Assembly: GCA_019633425.1 (NCBI GenBank)
Contig: WSUB01000039.1
Span: forward strand, 62,001 to 126,000
DNA from: Tulasnella sp. 424
Taxonomy: Eukaryota > Basidiomycota > Agaricomycetes > Cantharellales > Tulasnellaceae
Reading direction: 5' to 3'
Length of the DNA stretch: 64,000 nt
Shown: positions 49,958-61,728 of the stretch, piece after piece
Layout: the number at the start of each line of letters is the position of its first letter
Position numbering within the stretch: position 1 is the stretch's first letter
Position numbers and translations under genes: made by a program
The notes under the pieces: model-generated
Database searches by the model: none
What the model saw: the letters and a program-made list of their open reading frames with translations, nothing else
What the model was told of the DNA's origin: nothing

Positions 49958-52668
49958 ATGAAACGTGTGCAACTCGCAACAAGTAGACTTATGACGAAGC
50001 CGAAAGATGCGGCACTCAGTCCTGAAGCCTCCGCTACGATCGTCCAAGTCTTGAAGATCGCGTCAACTATCAATGTTCCCTTTTGCTAGACGGCGTGCAA
50101 CACGGTTATTGCATTCATTCAGATGGGAGAGGTGGGAATCTTAAGTCAGCTCAGCGGACGATAAGGCTTAACATGAACCCTCCGAGTCAGGCGGCTGGCA
50201 CGAACGATCGACAGTGGAGAATGCTATTGGACGTCATTAAAGTGTATGCTGGCCGAATCTCAGAGTTTTTCGAGGCGATTTCGGAAGGTCATCCTTCCGA
50301 TTACTTTGTTGTCTCGGACGACCTGCGGGCGAAGATAGCCCGTGAGGCAGTTCAAGAATTCGAAAAGTACCCTCACTTCATTCTTTACTATGTCATTCGG
50401 GGACTGAATCTCTCTATCTAATAGACACATTTCCGGGACAAAAGCTAAGATAGATGCGCGCCTTGGGACGGGGAAAGTTAAGAGACGACTAGGAGCGACC
50501 GTCGTTCAAGAAGAAATTACCGAATGTCGCCTGATGATCGCCACTGCCCATGAACAGTTCAACGTAAGCCTCATTATTTAACTCAGGCTCCGCAGCTGTC
50601 TCACGTCCCTCACAGGGTAGGATTCTCAACATCCTCGCCATAAGCTCGGCCGGGGTTCTGGTGCCATCCCGACCGCTGGCACCTGAAGAGACTGAGTACG
50701 ATATTCCAGGGGCGGTATGACCATCCAGTTGTGTCTTTCGTTCTGATTGCTGACCGTTTCGACTGGATTCAGAGACCTCTTCGTGGGCAAGACATCGAGA
50801 TTCTAGAAGAACTTGAAATCGCCGCGATTGTACCAGACAGCTTTTGGACAAATATCGTTCGCGTTGAAGTCCATAATAAAGTACGGATCGCAAAAATATA
50901 CGACCCTAGCGACGGCGGAAAGGAAAAGTTTGAGAGAGATCTTCGATTTTTCACAAAATGTTGGTCCGTGGTTTGTAACTTCCACAACCAGGTTGATCTT
51001 TCTAACACTCGATTTGTCACACAAGGTCGCCTAAAATGATTCGCATATTTGGGTATAGCTCTCGCTCGCAGTTTCCGTTCGTCGTCTTCACTGCTGGTAA
51101 GAGTGTTCTTTTGATTTCTATCCGGGGCTCGGCTCAATTTCGTCTAAGCCTCCATTTTACCTCTCGCAAAGTGCTGGGTGGGCATTCTCCTGGGCGCATT
51201 GGGAGACCCAGCTACAAGCGGAACCTACTTTTCTGACTTTGTAAGCTTGGTACGTCCATCCCATGGTGGTGGCTACGCTGGTTCGGTCTTACATATAACC
51301 CGCATCGCCAGAGTGCCCAAATGGAGGTAAAGTACAACGTTTCCAATCTGGGGTTTACCAACGGAACAAAACTACTGAACAAGACCTACGTAGCTGGTCA
51401 CACAATACCTTTTCAGATTGGTTGATAGACGGAACGTGGATCACCTATTACAAATTCGCGCAGCCCTTCGTGTAAGAGCAAAACTCGAAGGCTGCTCTGT
51501 GCAAAAACGCTCCATTGATCACACGTTGATAGGGTTCAGCTGTGGATTCCAACGGAAAACTAATCGTGGCTCCGTTGACACAGAATTCTATCCGGAAGAA
51601 CGACATTAAGGTCCGTTGAAATATCTCCAACCTGACGGGTATGAATTCACTGATCTATCGGTTAACAGCTCGGCTGCCGATTTCCCTCCAAATGTTAGAT
51701 TGTCGCTCACACGTTTTTTTTACGACATTCGCTGAGATTGATGGTTTTCCAGATGTTCAGCTTTATCCTTCTCGAAAACGACGTGAACTCAACCTCTCCA
51801 TATCACTCCCCAACCGGGATCAGGTAATTCAGACTTGGCCTATTGGCAAAAAAGCTCTCGCCTGTCTCTGCCAGCGGTGGCCAGATGAACATTTCTTGAG
51901 ACGTATTGTTCGGACAGTCACCGTAGGAGACGTAATCGCATTTCCTAGCAGGGACGCTTCCTCCCCTTTCGAAATAATTGCAAATGCGAGCGCGTTCGCT
52001 GGGCCCATACGATTTTATCCCCCCGGAGAGCTAACCTCTCATATGCACGTTTACCGGTGAGTCTCGACTCTTGCCGGGTTTCACGACCGCTGATTGAACG
52101 AAAGGTGCAAAAGTTATGACTATCGCGGGGAGAGGCGTAGGTCGAGAACGCGACTGTAGTTTAGCTGGGTTTGCGATGTTGATTGCAACCGTATCGAGCT
52201 TGACTATCTTTGGCGGTTCTTGGTCCATAAGCGAACAGGGGTTCCCGCTTGTACTTATGGGGGCGCCCTGAAGAGGAGGACTGACTTCGCGTTGGGTACG
52301 TACAGCCTGGCGCACGTGATCCGAGTTGATTTAGCACTTGCAATGTGCATAGTTACTGTGGTTCAATATTTCATCGAGGCAGAAGAGTCCGCAATCGTCT
52401 CCCCGTCAGATCTTTCAGGTCCATCGCCCAACCTTTACATGTACTTCTCCCCTCAAAACGAGTACATCGCTGCGCGCTGGTCATTCCACCCCGAGCCGCC
52501 GACTGAAGCCCAAGCAGCTGAAGAAGCGAGCTTGCTGAGCTCCTTCCCCTGTCCCACGTTTTCGAGGTCAGTGTGCTGGATCCCACATTTGGAGTCGGCT
52601 AAACAACGTTTCAATTCAGTGAGCCAAAGACTTGGATGACGGAGTATCTGCACTTTGAGGGGGTCTGA
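49958..52668 (+). pseudogene. MLKL-NTD-like plus pseudokinase, array copy 3 (type B), stop in exon 1
   Basis: Starts MKRVQLATSRLMTKPKD. Exon 1 has TAG at 50087-50089 where copies 1, 2, 4, 5 and 6 have CAG (P-F-C-Q-T-A), so a full protein cannot be made from this start. The remaining exons look intact: QWRMLLDVIKVYAGRISEFF (50213), RPLRGQDIEILEELEIAAIV (50774), SPKMIRIFGYSSRSQFPF (51027), VIQTWPIGKKALACLCQRWP (51826), GPIRFYPPGELTSHMHVYR (52001) and NLYMYFSPQNEYIAARWSFH (52431). The gene ends KTWMTEYLHFEGV at 52668 without an acidic tail. Good preservation downstream suggests the nonsense change is recent or that a downstream start is used. Confidence 0.7.
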
Positions 52669-53641
52669 GAGACCTTTTTTTTGAGAACCTTAAATGCAAT
52701 TCATTCGTATACAGACTGTATTGGCATCCGCTCTCCTGGTCATGGCAAAAGGTTGTTCCGTGTTGTGGGTTGTATGAGCAGAAATACATTATGCAATGCC
52801 AGAAAACCTCCAACGCGCTCGGACATATAATAAAGCTCAAGAATATGTTTACCAAATTAAGTCCCCTCCTCCAAAAGAGCTATTGCCTAAGCAGTCATTC
52901 CGCAATTGAGTGGTGCTAACATCGGGTCTGGGGCTAGAATACAGGTTTATCGACGTGGAGTCACTGGCTAACTAAGCGCAGAACCCTGGGTCTTAAAACT
53001 TTCGATCACCTAAACGACCTCAATAGCGTCTTCGTCATCAAAGCCCAACGTCCACCCGGGGGTTCAACTACCTTTTACTATGAAGCGAGCAATACGATTA
53101 GCAGCCAGTCGCTCTCATGCGGTACTTATCCTCCAGGCCGGGGCCATCATTACAGATAGAAACGTCCGAAGTTGGTTAAGCCCTTTGAAGTTCAAACTCC
53201 CGTACCGAGTTGTCGTCTACTGTTTACCTTCACGGGCCTCAAACTCCGCTCCTGCCTCATCTGTGTTTTTGGGGGTTTGTTTGCTTCCACGTGACCTGAA
53301 CGGAGTCGATGTTGGAACATTCTAAGAAACACCCCCATGTAGTCCACCCCAATTTGGCACCAATCCATCTCCTTCACGCGCTAGCTCCCGTTGGGATGAC
53401 CGTGACGAGAATCTCAGACGTACGGTATTCCCCAGGAGATACCGTCATATAGAGGTGGTCAGGTCACCCACCGCCTTCCATATGAAGACCGATATGCGCC
53501 TGAGGCAGTGCTGGCAATGCAGGCTTCCATAAGGCTCCCTTTTCCAAGCCGTGCAACCACCTTCCACCGTCGACCACATCCATCTTGTACACGTCGAGTC
53601 GACTCATATCATCGTACCACTGTCTGCAAAGCACTCCGACC
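52669..53641. promoter_or_regulatory. Spacer between array copies 3 and 4
   Basis: Matches the spacer after copy 5 (60143-61728), for example TGCAATGCCAGAAAACCTCC and TGAAGCGAGCAATACGATTA, except that the latter carries the 610-bp element. Confidence 0.7.
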
Positions 53642-56411
53642 ATGAAACGCATTCTACTCGTTGCAAGTAGACTTAAGACCAAGTCGAAAGATGCGGCGCT
53701 CAGTCCTGAAGCCTCCGCTACGATCGCTCAAGTTTTGAAGATCGCTTCAACCATCAATGTTCCCTTTTGCCAGACCGCGTGCAACACGGTTATTGCATTC
53801 ATTCAGATGGGAGAGGTGGGCATCTTAGTGTATGCATGAGCTCAACGGACGATATGATTTAACAATCACCAACTCTCTCAGGCGGCTGGCACGAACGATC
53901 GACAATGGAAAATGCTATTAGACGTCATTAAAATCTATGCTGGTCGAATCTCGGAGTTTGTCAAGGCGATTTCGGAAGGCCATCCCCCGGATTACTTTGC
54001 TGTCTCGGACGATCTGCGGGCAAAGATAGCCCGCGAGGCAGTTCAAGAATTCGAAACGTACGCTCACTTCATCCCTTACAATGCCATTCAGAGACTAAAT
54101 CTTTCTACCTGATAGAAACATTTCCCGGACGAAAGCTAAGATAGATGCACGCCTTGGGACGGGGAAAGTAAAGAAACTACTGGCAGCGACCGTCATTCAG
54201 GAAGAAATTACAGAATGTCGCCTAATGATCGCCACTGCCCATGAACGGCTGAACGTAGGCCTTACTAGTCAATTCAGACTGTTCATATGCTCACGCATGT
54301 CACAGGATAGAATTCTCAATATCCTCGCCATTAGCGCTGCCGGGGCTCTGGTGCCATCCAGACCGTCGGTGCCAGAAGAGACTGAGTACGATATTCTGGG
54401 GGCGGTATGGACCATCTGGTGGGAGGTTTTCTCCTGCTTGCTGACTACTCCGATCTGATATAGCGGCCTCTTCGTGGGCAAGACATCGAGATTCTGGAAG
54501 ATATCGACATGGCTACGGTTGTACAAGATAGCTTTTGGACAAACCTGGTCCGTGTCGAAGTCCAGAATGAAGTGAGAATTGCAAAGATGTACAATCCTAG
54601 TAATGGTGGCAAGGAAAAGTTTGAAAAAGATCTTCAATTCTTTGCGAAACGCTGGTCAGTGGAGAGTAACTTCTGCAAAGTTGATCTTCCTAACGATAAA
54701 TTTATCATGAAAAGGTTGCCTAAAGGAGCTCGAATTTGTGGGTATAGCTCTCGCTCGCAGGTTCCGTTCCTCGTCCTCGCTACTGGTAAGCAATTTCTCC
54801 TTATTTCTATGGGCAGGGCTTGGCTTAATTCCGTCTAAGCCTCGGTTCTGCCTATCATGGAGCGCTGGTCTCACATTTCGCACCATCTTTCGGGAGACAG
54901 TTCGGCCTTGTATTCCTTTCTCGATCTCGATGAGGGTGAACCGTTCGCGAATGATTATAAAAATTTGGTACGTCCATTCTGCCCGCTGGGGGCTATACTC
55001 GTTCAGTCTTACGTCCCGAATCGCCAGCGTGACCAAATGGAGGTAAAGTCCAACAGTTCGAATCCCGGGTTTACCAAGCGAACAGAATTCCTCAACAAGA
55101 CCTACGTAGCTGGCTACACGATACCTTTTCAATTTCGTTGATAGGCGGAACGTGGATCACCTGTTACAAATTTATGAGGCCCTTCGCGTAAGATCGAGAC
55201 TCGAAGGTTGCACTATGTGAAACATTAAATTGACTACATGTTAATAGGATGCGGCTTTGGATCCCAACGGAAAACTAATGGTGGCTCCGTTGACAGAGAA
55301 TTCTACCCGGATAATCGGCACCTGGGTCTGTCGAACATGTTTCAACCCTGACAGATGAAATTCGCTGATGTATCGGTTAACAGCCCAGCCGACAAGGTGG
55401 CCAGACAGGTTAGAATATCGCTCACTCTTGTTTATGACATTCGCGGAGATTGATGGCTTGCTAGGCCCGAGAATCCATCCTTCTCGACAGGGCCTATACG
55501 TCAGAACACCATTTCATGATCTGGATCAGGTGATTCAGACTTGGCATGTCGGCAAAGAATCTATCGCTTGTCTCTATCAGCTGTGGCCAGATCGAGTTTC
55601 CCTGGGACCTCCGCATTATCCGACTGCCGGAGACCTAGTCACACTCTCTGGTTTCGGGGGTTTCCGTGTCGTTGCGAATGTGAAAGCGTTCACCGGGCCC
55701 ATACGATTTTATCCTCCGGGACAACCAACCTCTCAGATGCACGTCTACCGGTGAGTCTCGATTTTCGCCATGTTGTGCAGCCGCTGACCGCATGGAAGAT
55801 GCGAAATTGATGGATATTGCGAGGGGAAGCGCAGGTCAAGAATGTCACCGCGGATTAGCTGGTTTTCCGATCTCGATAGCAACTCTATCGACATTGACGC
55901 TCTTTGGCGGTTCTCGGTCCCCAAGGGAAAACAAGCCAGAGACGCTTTTGGACGCTGGGCTGGCTTGGCAGTGGGTACGTCGACATCTGCCTGGCCTGGT
56001 TTGATTGGCACTCAGCATTTCCATAGTTACTGTGGTTCAATATTCTATCGAGCCAGAAGAGTTTACGATCCTCTCCCCGTCTCATTCCTCCGGTCTATCA
56101 CCAAACCTTTACATCTACTTCTCCCCTCAAAACGAGTACATTACTGCGCGTTGGTCATTCCAGCCTGAACCGCCGACCGAAGCTGAAGCAGCCGAAGAAG
56201 CGAGCTTGCTGAGCTCCGTTCCGTGTCCCAAGTTTTCAAGGTAAATGCACAGGATCACGCGCATAGAGTCAGCTAAACAACGTTTATATTCAGCGAGCCA
56301 AAATCTTGGTTGGCGGAGTATCTGTACTTCGAAGAACAGGACGAAGCGGACGAAGCGGACGAAGCGGACGAAGCGGACGAAGCGGACGAGGCGGAAGAAG
56401 AGGACGAATAG
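53642..56411 (+). CDS. MLKL-NTD-like plus pseudokinase, array copy 4 (type A)
   Basis: Closest to copy 2 (MKRILLVASRL shared, same spacers). Segments: MLLDVIKIYAGRISEFVKAI (53912), EEITECRLMIATAHERLNV (about 54210), RPLRGQDIEILEDIDMATVV (54465), LPKGARICGYSSRSQVPF after the intron at 54654-54714, VIQTWHVGKESIACLYQLWP (55530), GPIRFYPPGQPTSQMHVYR (55698) and NLYIYFSPQNEYITARWSFQ (56107). The last exon replaces the Tyr-Tyr-Gly repeats of copy 2 by six Asp-Glu-Ala triplets and then stops at TAG 56409-56411, where copy 2 has TAC. The downstream codons for the GETPPWEA-like end are still there, untranslated. Confidence 0.65.
56340..56393 (+). repeat. 9-bp coding microsatellite in copy 4 tail
   Basis: GACGAAGCG five times followed by GACGAGGCG, coding (Asp-Glu-Ala)6. 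Copy-number change in this tract would lengthen or shorten the acidic tail without shifting the frame. Confidence 0.9.
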
Positions 56412-57345
56412 TATGGAGAGGACGGAGACACACCTCCTTGGGAGGCTTGGCTTGTCCTAAGTACTTGTACAAACTGTATTGGTATTTGCTCTAGTCCCGG
56501 CCGCAAAAAGGACTCCAGTTATCATCTACGTCATTGGTGGGAGGCTAGATGTACATGGTGCGACGCCAGACGAATCGGCAACGCAGTCCAATATAGATTC
56601 GTAATAAAGCCTGAGAGTAATTGGTACGCGTCGCTATTCATGTAGAGCGAGCCATCGCACAAGCAGCAATTCTGCAATTGAGTGCTGCTGACAGCGAGTC
56701 TGGGGGCTAGAACGCGTCGTGACTGACTGACTAAGCACCGGACGCCGCGTCTTGAATAATTCAACTTTTGACCACCTAAACGACCTCGGCACCTTCGCCC
56801 ATGAAAGCCCAACGTCCATGTGGACTTTCACTCCACGCCACTCATCGACGACAGATGGCTACTACCTCTACACCCCAAAGCCTTCGTGCCCGCCACAACC
56901 TTTCCGCATCTCTCAGACTCGAATGTACCGCCTTACCTCGTAACTCTCCGCTCCGGTCGCAACTGGACCTTGGCGTCCTTAGGACAGCCTGCTTGCAGTC
57001 TAAATACAAAGAATTCACACATATACACCATTGGCACATCTATCTCCATCAAGCAATAGTTTTGGTTGGGAGGACAGTGACGGGGATATCTTCTCAAACA
57101 TAGGGTACTCGCCAGGAGATACCATCATATACAGTTAGTCAGGTTAACCACCGTCCAACATATGATCGGCAGAGGACCGATATATGCGGGTGCATGAGGC
57201 AGTACTGGCAGGCGGGCAAGCAGGCTTTCCATGAGTCATGAGGCTCCAGGGCCAACGCCTTTCGTCGTCAACTACATCCATCCCGTCGGCGTCAACCGTG
57301 TCATCGAACCACTGTCCGCAATACACTTAAATCACACTATTAACC
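56412..57345. promoter_or_regulatory. Spacer between array copies 4 and 5
   Basis: Equivalent of 49105-49957, with the shared promoter stretch at 57066-57140. Confidence 0.65.
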
Positions 57346-60142
57346 ATGAAACGTGTGCAGCTCACAGCAAGTAGACTTATGGCAAAGTCGAAAGATGCGG
57401 CCCTGAGTCCTGAAGCCTCCGCTGCGATCGTTCAAGTTTTGAAGATCGCTTCAACTATCAGTGTTCCCTTTTGCCAGACGGCGTACAACACGGTTATTGC
57501 ATTCATTCAGATGGGAGAGGTGGGAATCTTACATCAGTGAGCTCAACGGACGATAACTTGAAGGCTTAACATGAACCCTCCGAATCAGGCGGCTGGCACG
57601 AACGATCGACAGTGGAGAATGCTATTGGACGTCATTAAAATATATGCGGGCCGAATCTCAGAGCTTGTCGAGGCGATTTCGGAAGGTCATCCTTCCGATT
57701 ACTTTGCTGTCTCGGACGACCTGCGGGCGAAGATAGCCCGTGAGGCAGTTCAAGAATTCGAAAAGTACCCTCACTTCACTCTTTACGACGCCATTCGGAG
57801 ACTAAATCGCTCTACCTAATAGACATATTTTCGGGACAAAAGCTAAGATAGGTGCGCGCCTTGGGACGGGGAAAGTAAAGAAACGACTAGGAGCGACCGT
57901 CATCCAAGAAGAAATTACCGAATGTCGCCTGATGATCGCCACTGCCCATGATCAGTTCAACGTAAGCCTCATTATTTAATTCAGGTTACTCAGCTGTCTC
58001 ACGTCTGTCACAGGGTAGGATTCTCAACATCCTCGCCATAAGCTCGGCCGGGGTTCTCGTGCCATCCCGACCGTTGGCACCTGAAGAGACCGAGTACGAT
58101 ATTCCAGGGGCGGTATGAACCATTCAGTTGTGTCTTACGTTCTGATTGTTGACCGTTTCGACTGGATACAGAGACCTCTTCGTGGGCAAGACATCGAGAT
58201 TCTAGAAGAACTTGAAAACGCCGCGATTGTACCAGACAGCTTTTGGACAAATATCGTTCGTGTTGAAGTCCATAATAAAGTACGGATCGCAAAAATATAC
58301 GACCCTAGCGATGGGGGAAAGGAACAGTTTGAGAAAGATCTTCAATTTTTCGCAAAATGCTGGTCCGTGGTTCGTAACTTCTACAAACAGGTTGATCTTT
58401 CTAACACTCGATTTGTTGTAAAAAGTCGCCTAAAATGATTCGCATACTTGGGTATAGCTCTCGCTCGCAGTTTCCGTTCGTCGTCTTCACTGCTGGTAAG
58501 AGTGTTCTTTCGATTTCTATACGGGGCTCGGCTTAATTTCGTCTAAGCCTCCATTTTACCTCTCGCAAAGTGCTGGGTGGGCATTCTCCTGGGCGCATTG
58601 GGAGACCCAGATACACGCGGAACCTACTTTTCTGACTTTGTTAGCTTGGTACGTCCATCCCCTGGTGGTGGCTACACTGGTTCGGTCTGACATATGCCCC
58701 GAATCGCCAGAGTACCCAAATGGAGGTAAATTACAACGTTTCGAATCTGGGGTTTACCAACAGAACAAAACTCCTGAACAAGACCTACGTAGCTGGTCAC
58801 ACAATACCTTTTCAGATTGGTTGATAGACGGAACGTGGATCACCTATTACAAATTCGCGCAGCCCTTCGTGTAAGAGCAAAACTCGAAGGCTGCTCCGTG
58901 CAAAAACGCTCCATTGATCACACGTTGATAGGATTCAACTGTGGATTCTAACGGAAAACTAATCGTGGCTCCGTTGACACAGAATTCTATCCGGAAGGAC
59001 GACATGAAGGTCCGTTGAAATATCTTCAACCTGACGGTATGAACTCACTGATGTATCGGTTAACAGCTCGCCTGCCGATTTAGTCTCCCGGTGTCAGACT
59101 GATAACAACTTGTGAGTGTGGTAGGTTCGTTGTTATCACCTGCCGATTTCCCTCCAAATGTTAGATTGTCGCTCACACCTTTTTTTTACGACATTCGCTG
59201 AGATTGATGGTTTTCCAGATGTTCAGCTTCATCCTTCTCGAAAACGACGTGTCCTAAACCTCTCCATGTCACTCCCCAACCGGGATCAGGTAATTCAGAC
59301 TTGGCCTGTCGGCAAAAAAGCTCTCGCTTGTCTCTGTCAGCGGTGGCCAGATGAACATTTCTTGAGACGTATTGTTCGGACAGTCACCGTAGGAGACGTA
59401 ATCGCATTTCCTAGCAGGGACGCTTCCTCCCCTTTCGAAATAATTGCAAATGCGACCGCGTTCACTGGGCCCATACGATTTTATCCCCCCGGAGAGCCAA
59501 CCTCTCAGATGCACGTTTACCGGTGAGCCTCGACTCTTGCTGGGTTTCACGACTGCTGATTGAACGAAAGGTGCGAAAGTTATGACTATCGCGGGGAGAG
59601 GCGCAGGTCGAGAACGCCACTGCAGTTTAGCTGGTTTTGCGATGTTGATTGCAACTGTATCGAGCTTGACTATCTTTGGCGGTTCTTGGTCCACAAGCGA
59701 ACAGAAGTCCCCGCTTGTACGTATGGGGGCGCGCGGAAGAGGAGGACCGACTTCGCGCTGAGTACGTACAACTTAGCGCACGTGATCCGAGTTGATTTAA
59801 CACTCGGTATTTGCAATTGTGCATAGTTACTGCGGTCCAATATTTCATCGAGGCAGAAGAGTCCGCAATCGTCTCCCCGTCAGATTTTTCAGGTCCGTCG
59901 CCCAACCTTTACATGTACTTCTCCCCTCAAAACGAGTACATCGCTGCGCGCTGGTCATTCCACCCTGAACCGCCGACTGAAGCCCAAGCAGCTGAAGAAG
60001 CGAGCTTGCTGAGCTCCTTCCCCTGTCCCACGTTTTCGAGGTCCGTGTCCTAGATCCCGTATTTGGAGTCGGCTAAACAACGTTTCAATTCAGTGAGCCA
60101 AAAACTTGGATGACGGAGTATCTGCACTTTGAGGGGGTCTGA
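57346..60142 (+). CDS. MLKL-NTD-like plus pseudokinase, array copy 5 (type B)
   Basis: The type B copy without the exon 1 stop: MKRVQLTASRLMAKSKD (57346), QWRMLLDVIKIYAGRISELV (57610), EEITECRLMIATAHDQFN (about 57910), RPLRGQDIEILEELENAAIV (58172), PKMIRILGYSSRSQFPF (about 58430), LSQSAGWAFSWAHWETQIHA (about 58560), QQNKTPEQDLRSW (58761), VIQTWPVGKKALACLCQRWP (59293) and NLYMYFSPQNEYIAARWSFH (59904). It ends KTWMTEYLHFEGV at 60142. Two oddities: the acceptor before the PKMIRIL exon has AAAAAG instead of AAAAGG (58421-58425), moving the AG one base; and a 57-base insertion with an 11-base duplication lies at 59082-59138. Either could disturb expression. Confidence 0.6.
59071..59149 (+). mobile_element. 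57-bp insertion flanked by 11-bp direct repeat in copy 5
   Basis: CCTGCCGATTT occurs at 59071-59081 and again at 59139-59149. Copy 3, at the equivalent place (about 51674), has it once. The 57 bases between contain two small inverted repeats: AGTCT/AGACT (59082/59096) and TGATAACAAC/GTTGTTATCA (59100-59109/59129-59138). It looks like a tiny insertion or excision-derived element with an 11-base target duplication. Confidence 0.7.
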
Positions 60143-60641
60143 GAGACCTTTTTTGAGAGCTTTAAAATTCATGCGCGTACAGACTGTATTGACATCCGTT
60201 CCAGTCCTGGTCATGGCAAAAGGTTGTTCCGTATCGTTGGTTGTATGAGCAGAAATACATTATGCAATGCCAGAAAACCTCCAACGCGCTCGGACATATA
60301 ATAAAGCTCTAGAATATGTTTACCAAATTAAGTGCCCTCCTCAAAAAGAGCTATTGCCCAAGCAGTCATTCCGCATTTGAGTGGTGCTAACAGCGAGTCT
60401 GGGCTAGAACACAGGTCTTGAAATAATTCAACTTTCGACCACCTAAACGATCTCGGCAGTGTCTTCGTCATCAAAGCCCAACGTCCACCAGGGAGTTCAG
60501 CTACCTTTTACTATGAAGCGAGCAATACGATTAGCAGCCAGTCGCTCTTGTGCGGTATCCTCTAGGCCGGGGCCGTCATTACAAATAGAAACGTCCGAAG
60601 CTGCAGTTAGTTAAGCGCTTTGAAATTCAAACTCACGTATA

Positions 60642-61251
60642 CAGTCTGTTTCAGAAGAACCTGGAATGCCCGCGCGCCATGGGCACCCCCTTGTGACTAT
60701 TTGTCACGTCGGCGGGGCGGCACGTAACAATCTCAGGTTGCCTCTTCCTCGTTTGATCCCATCTGGCTCATGGAGGAGACGTACGTGTATGACGTGTAAT
60801 CGTGTTATATTTCTCGTCTGGCAAGTGCGGCAGGCTCTTCGATCTGATTGGGACAGCAGAGGCTGGAATGCCCCCATCCGCTGGTTTTGGCTCCGTTCTC
60901 CGATGTTTGGCTTGCTCTTGGCACGCAGGTGCAAATTTGAGGATCTGTATATAGTAATACCATGCCTAGCTAGCTTTCTCAGTATCTATATTAGGCAGAA
61001 TAGCTGATCTGGAGTTGCCTCTCGGCTGCAGCAGGAGGCGCTTGGGTGACCTCGTCAGCTAAGGCCGAATTTGCATATGTGTCCAGCCTTAGGCTACATG
61101 CACCGAGTAATGCAGTAGTTTGGGCGGCGAATCAGTGGTCCCAGCCTGTCTATGAGGCTGTTTGGCGACTACGACGCGTTGGGCATTATGAATTGGACCG
61201 GCGACAGAGTCTATGGCCCGCGGGGATTTCAGGTTCTTCTGAAACAGACTG
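60642..61251. mobile_element. 610-bp MITE-like element with long terminal inverted repeats
   Basis: Left end CAGTCTGTTTCAGAAGAACC (60642 on) is the exact reverse complement of the right end (to 61251); the inverted repeats continue to about 42 bases with four mismatches. TA flanks both sides (60640-60641, 61252-61253). Copies 2 and 4 show the uninserted site in the same spacer (TTCAAACTCCCGTACC, about 45745 and 53190). CAGT ends plus TA target suit a non-autonomous Tc1/mariner relative. The interior has no transposase; one frame of 113 codons (60666-61007) is probably chance. Confidence 0.88.
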
Positions 61252-61728
61252 TACCGAATTGTCGTCTTACTATTTACTTTCACAGACCTCAAACTCCGCT
61301 CCTGCCTCATCTCGGTGTGTTCTTGGGGTTTGTTTGCTTCCACGTGACCTGAACGGAGTCGATGCTGGAACATTCTAAGAATTCGTCCATTGCATTGGCA
61401 CCAATCCATCTCCATCAAACACTACATAGCCCCCGTTGGGAGGACAGTGACGGGAATCTCTTCTCAAACGTATGGTATTCGAGATACCGTCATATAGAAG
61501 GGTCAGGTCACCCACCGCCGAATGAAACCCTTCCATATGATCGGCAGAAGACCGATATGCGCCTGGGGCAGTGCTGGCAGGCGGGCATGCAGCCTTCCGG
61601 ACCACGAGGCTCCTTTGTCCAGGCCTTGCAACCACCTTCCACCGTCGAACACATCCATCTCGTACACGTCGAGTCGACTCATCTCATCTTACCGCTGTCT
61701 GCAAAACACTCCGACCAAGCTCCCGACC

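Noticed and set aside
55048..55075. tRNA-like T-loop string TTCGAATCC repeated in array copies
   Set aside because: It lies in a repeated array segment and no acceptor, D or anticodon stems can be formed around it.
60666..61007. 113-codon frame inside the 610-bp element
   Set aside because: No DDE motifs or transposase likeness and too short; better seen as a chance frame in a MITE.
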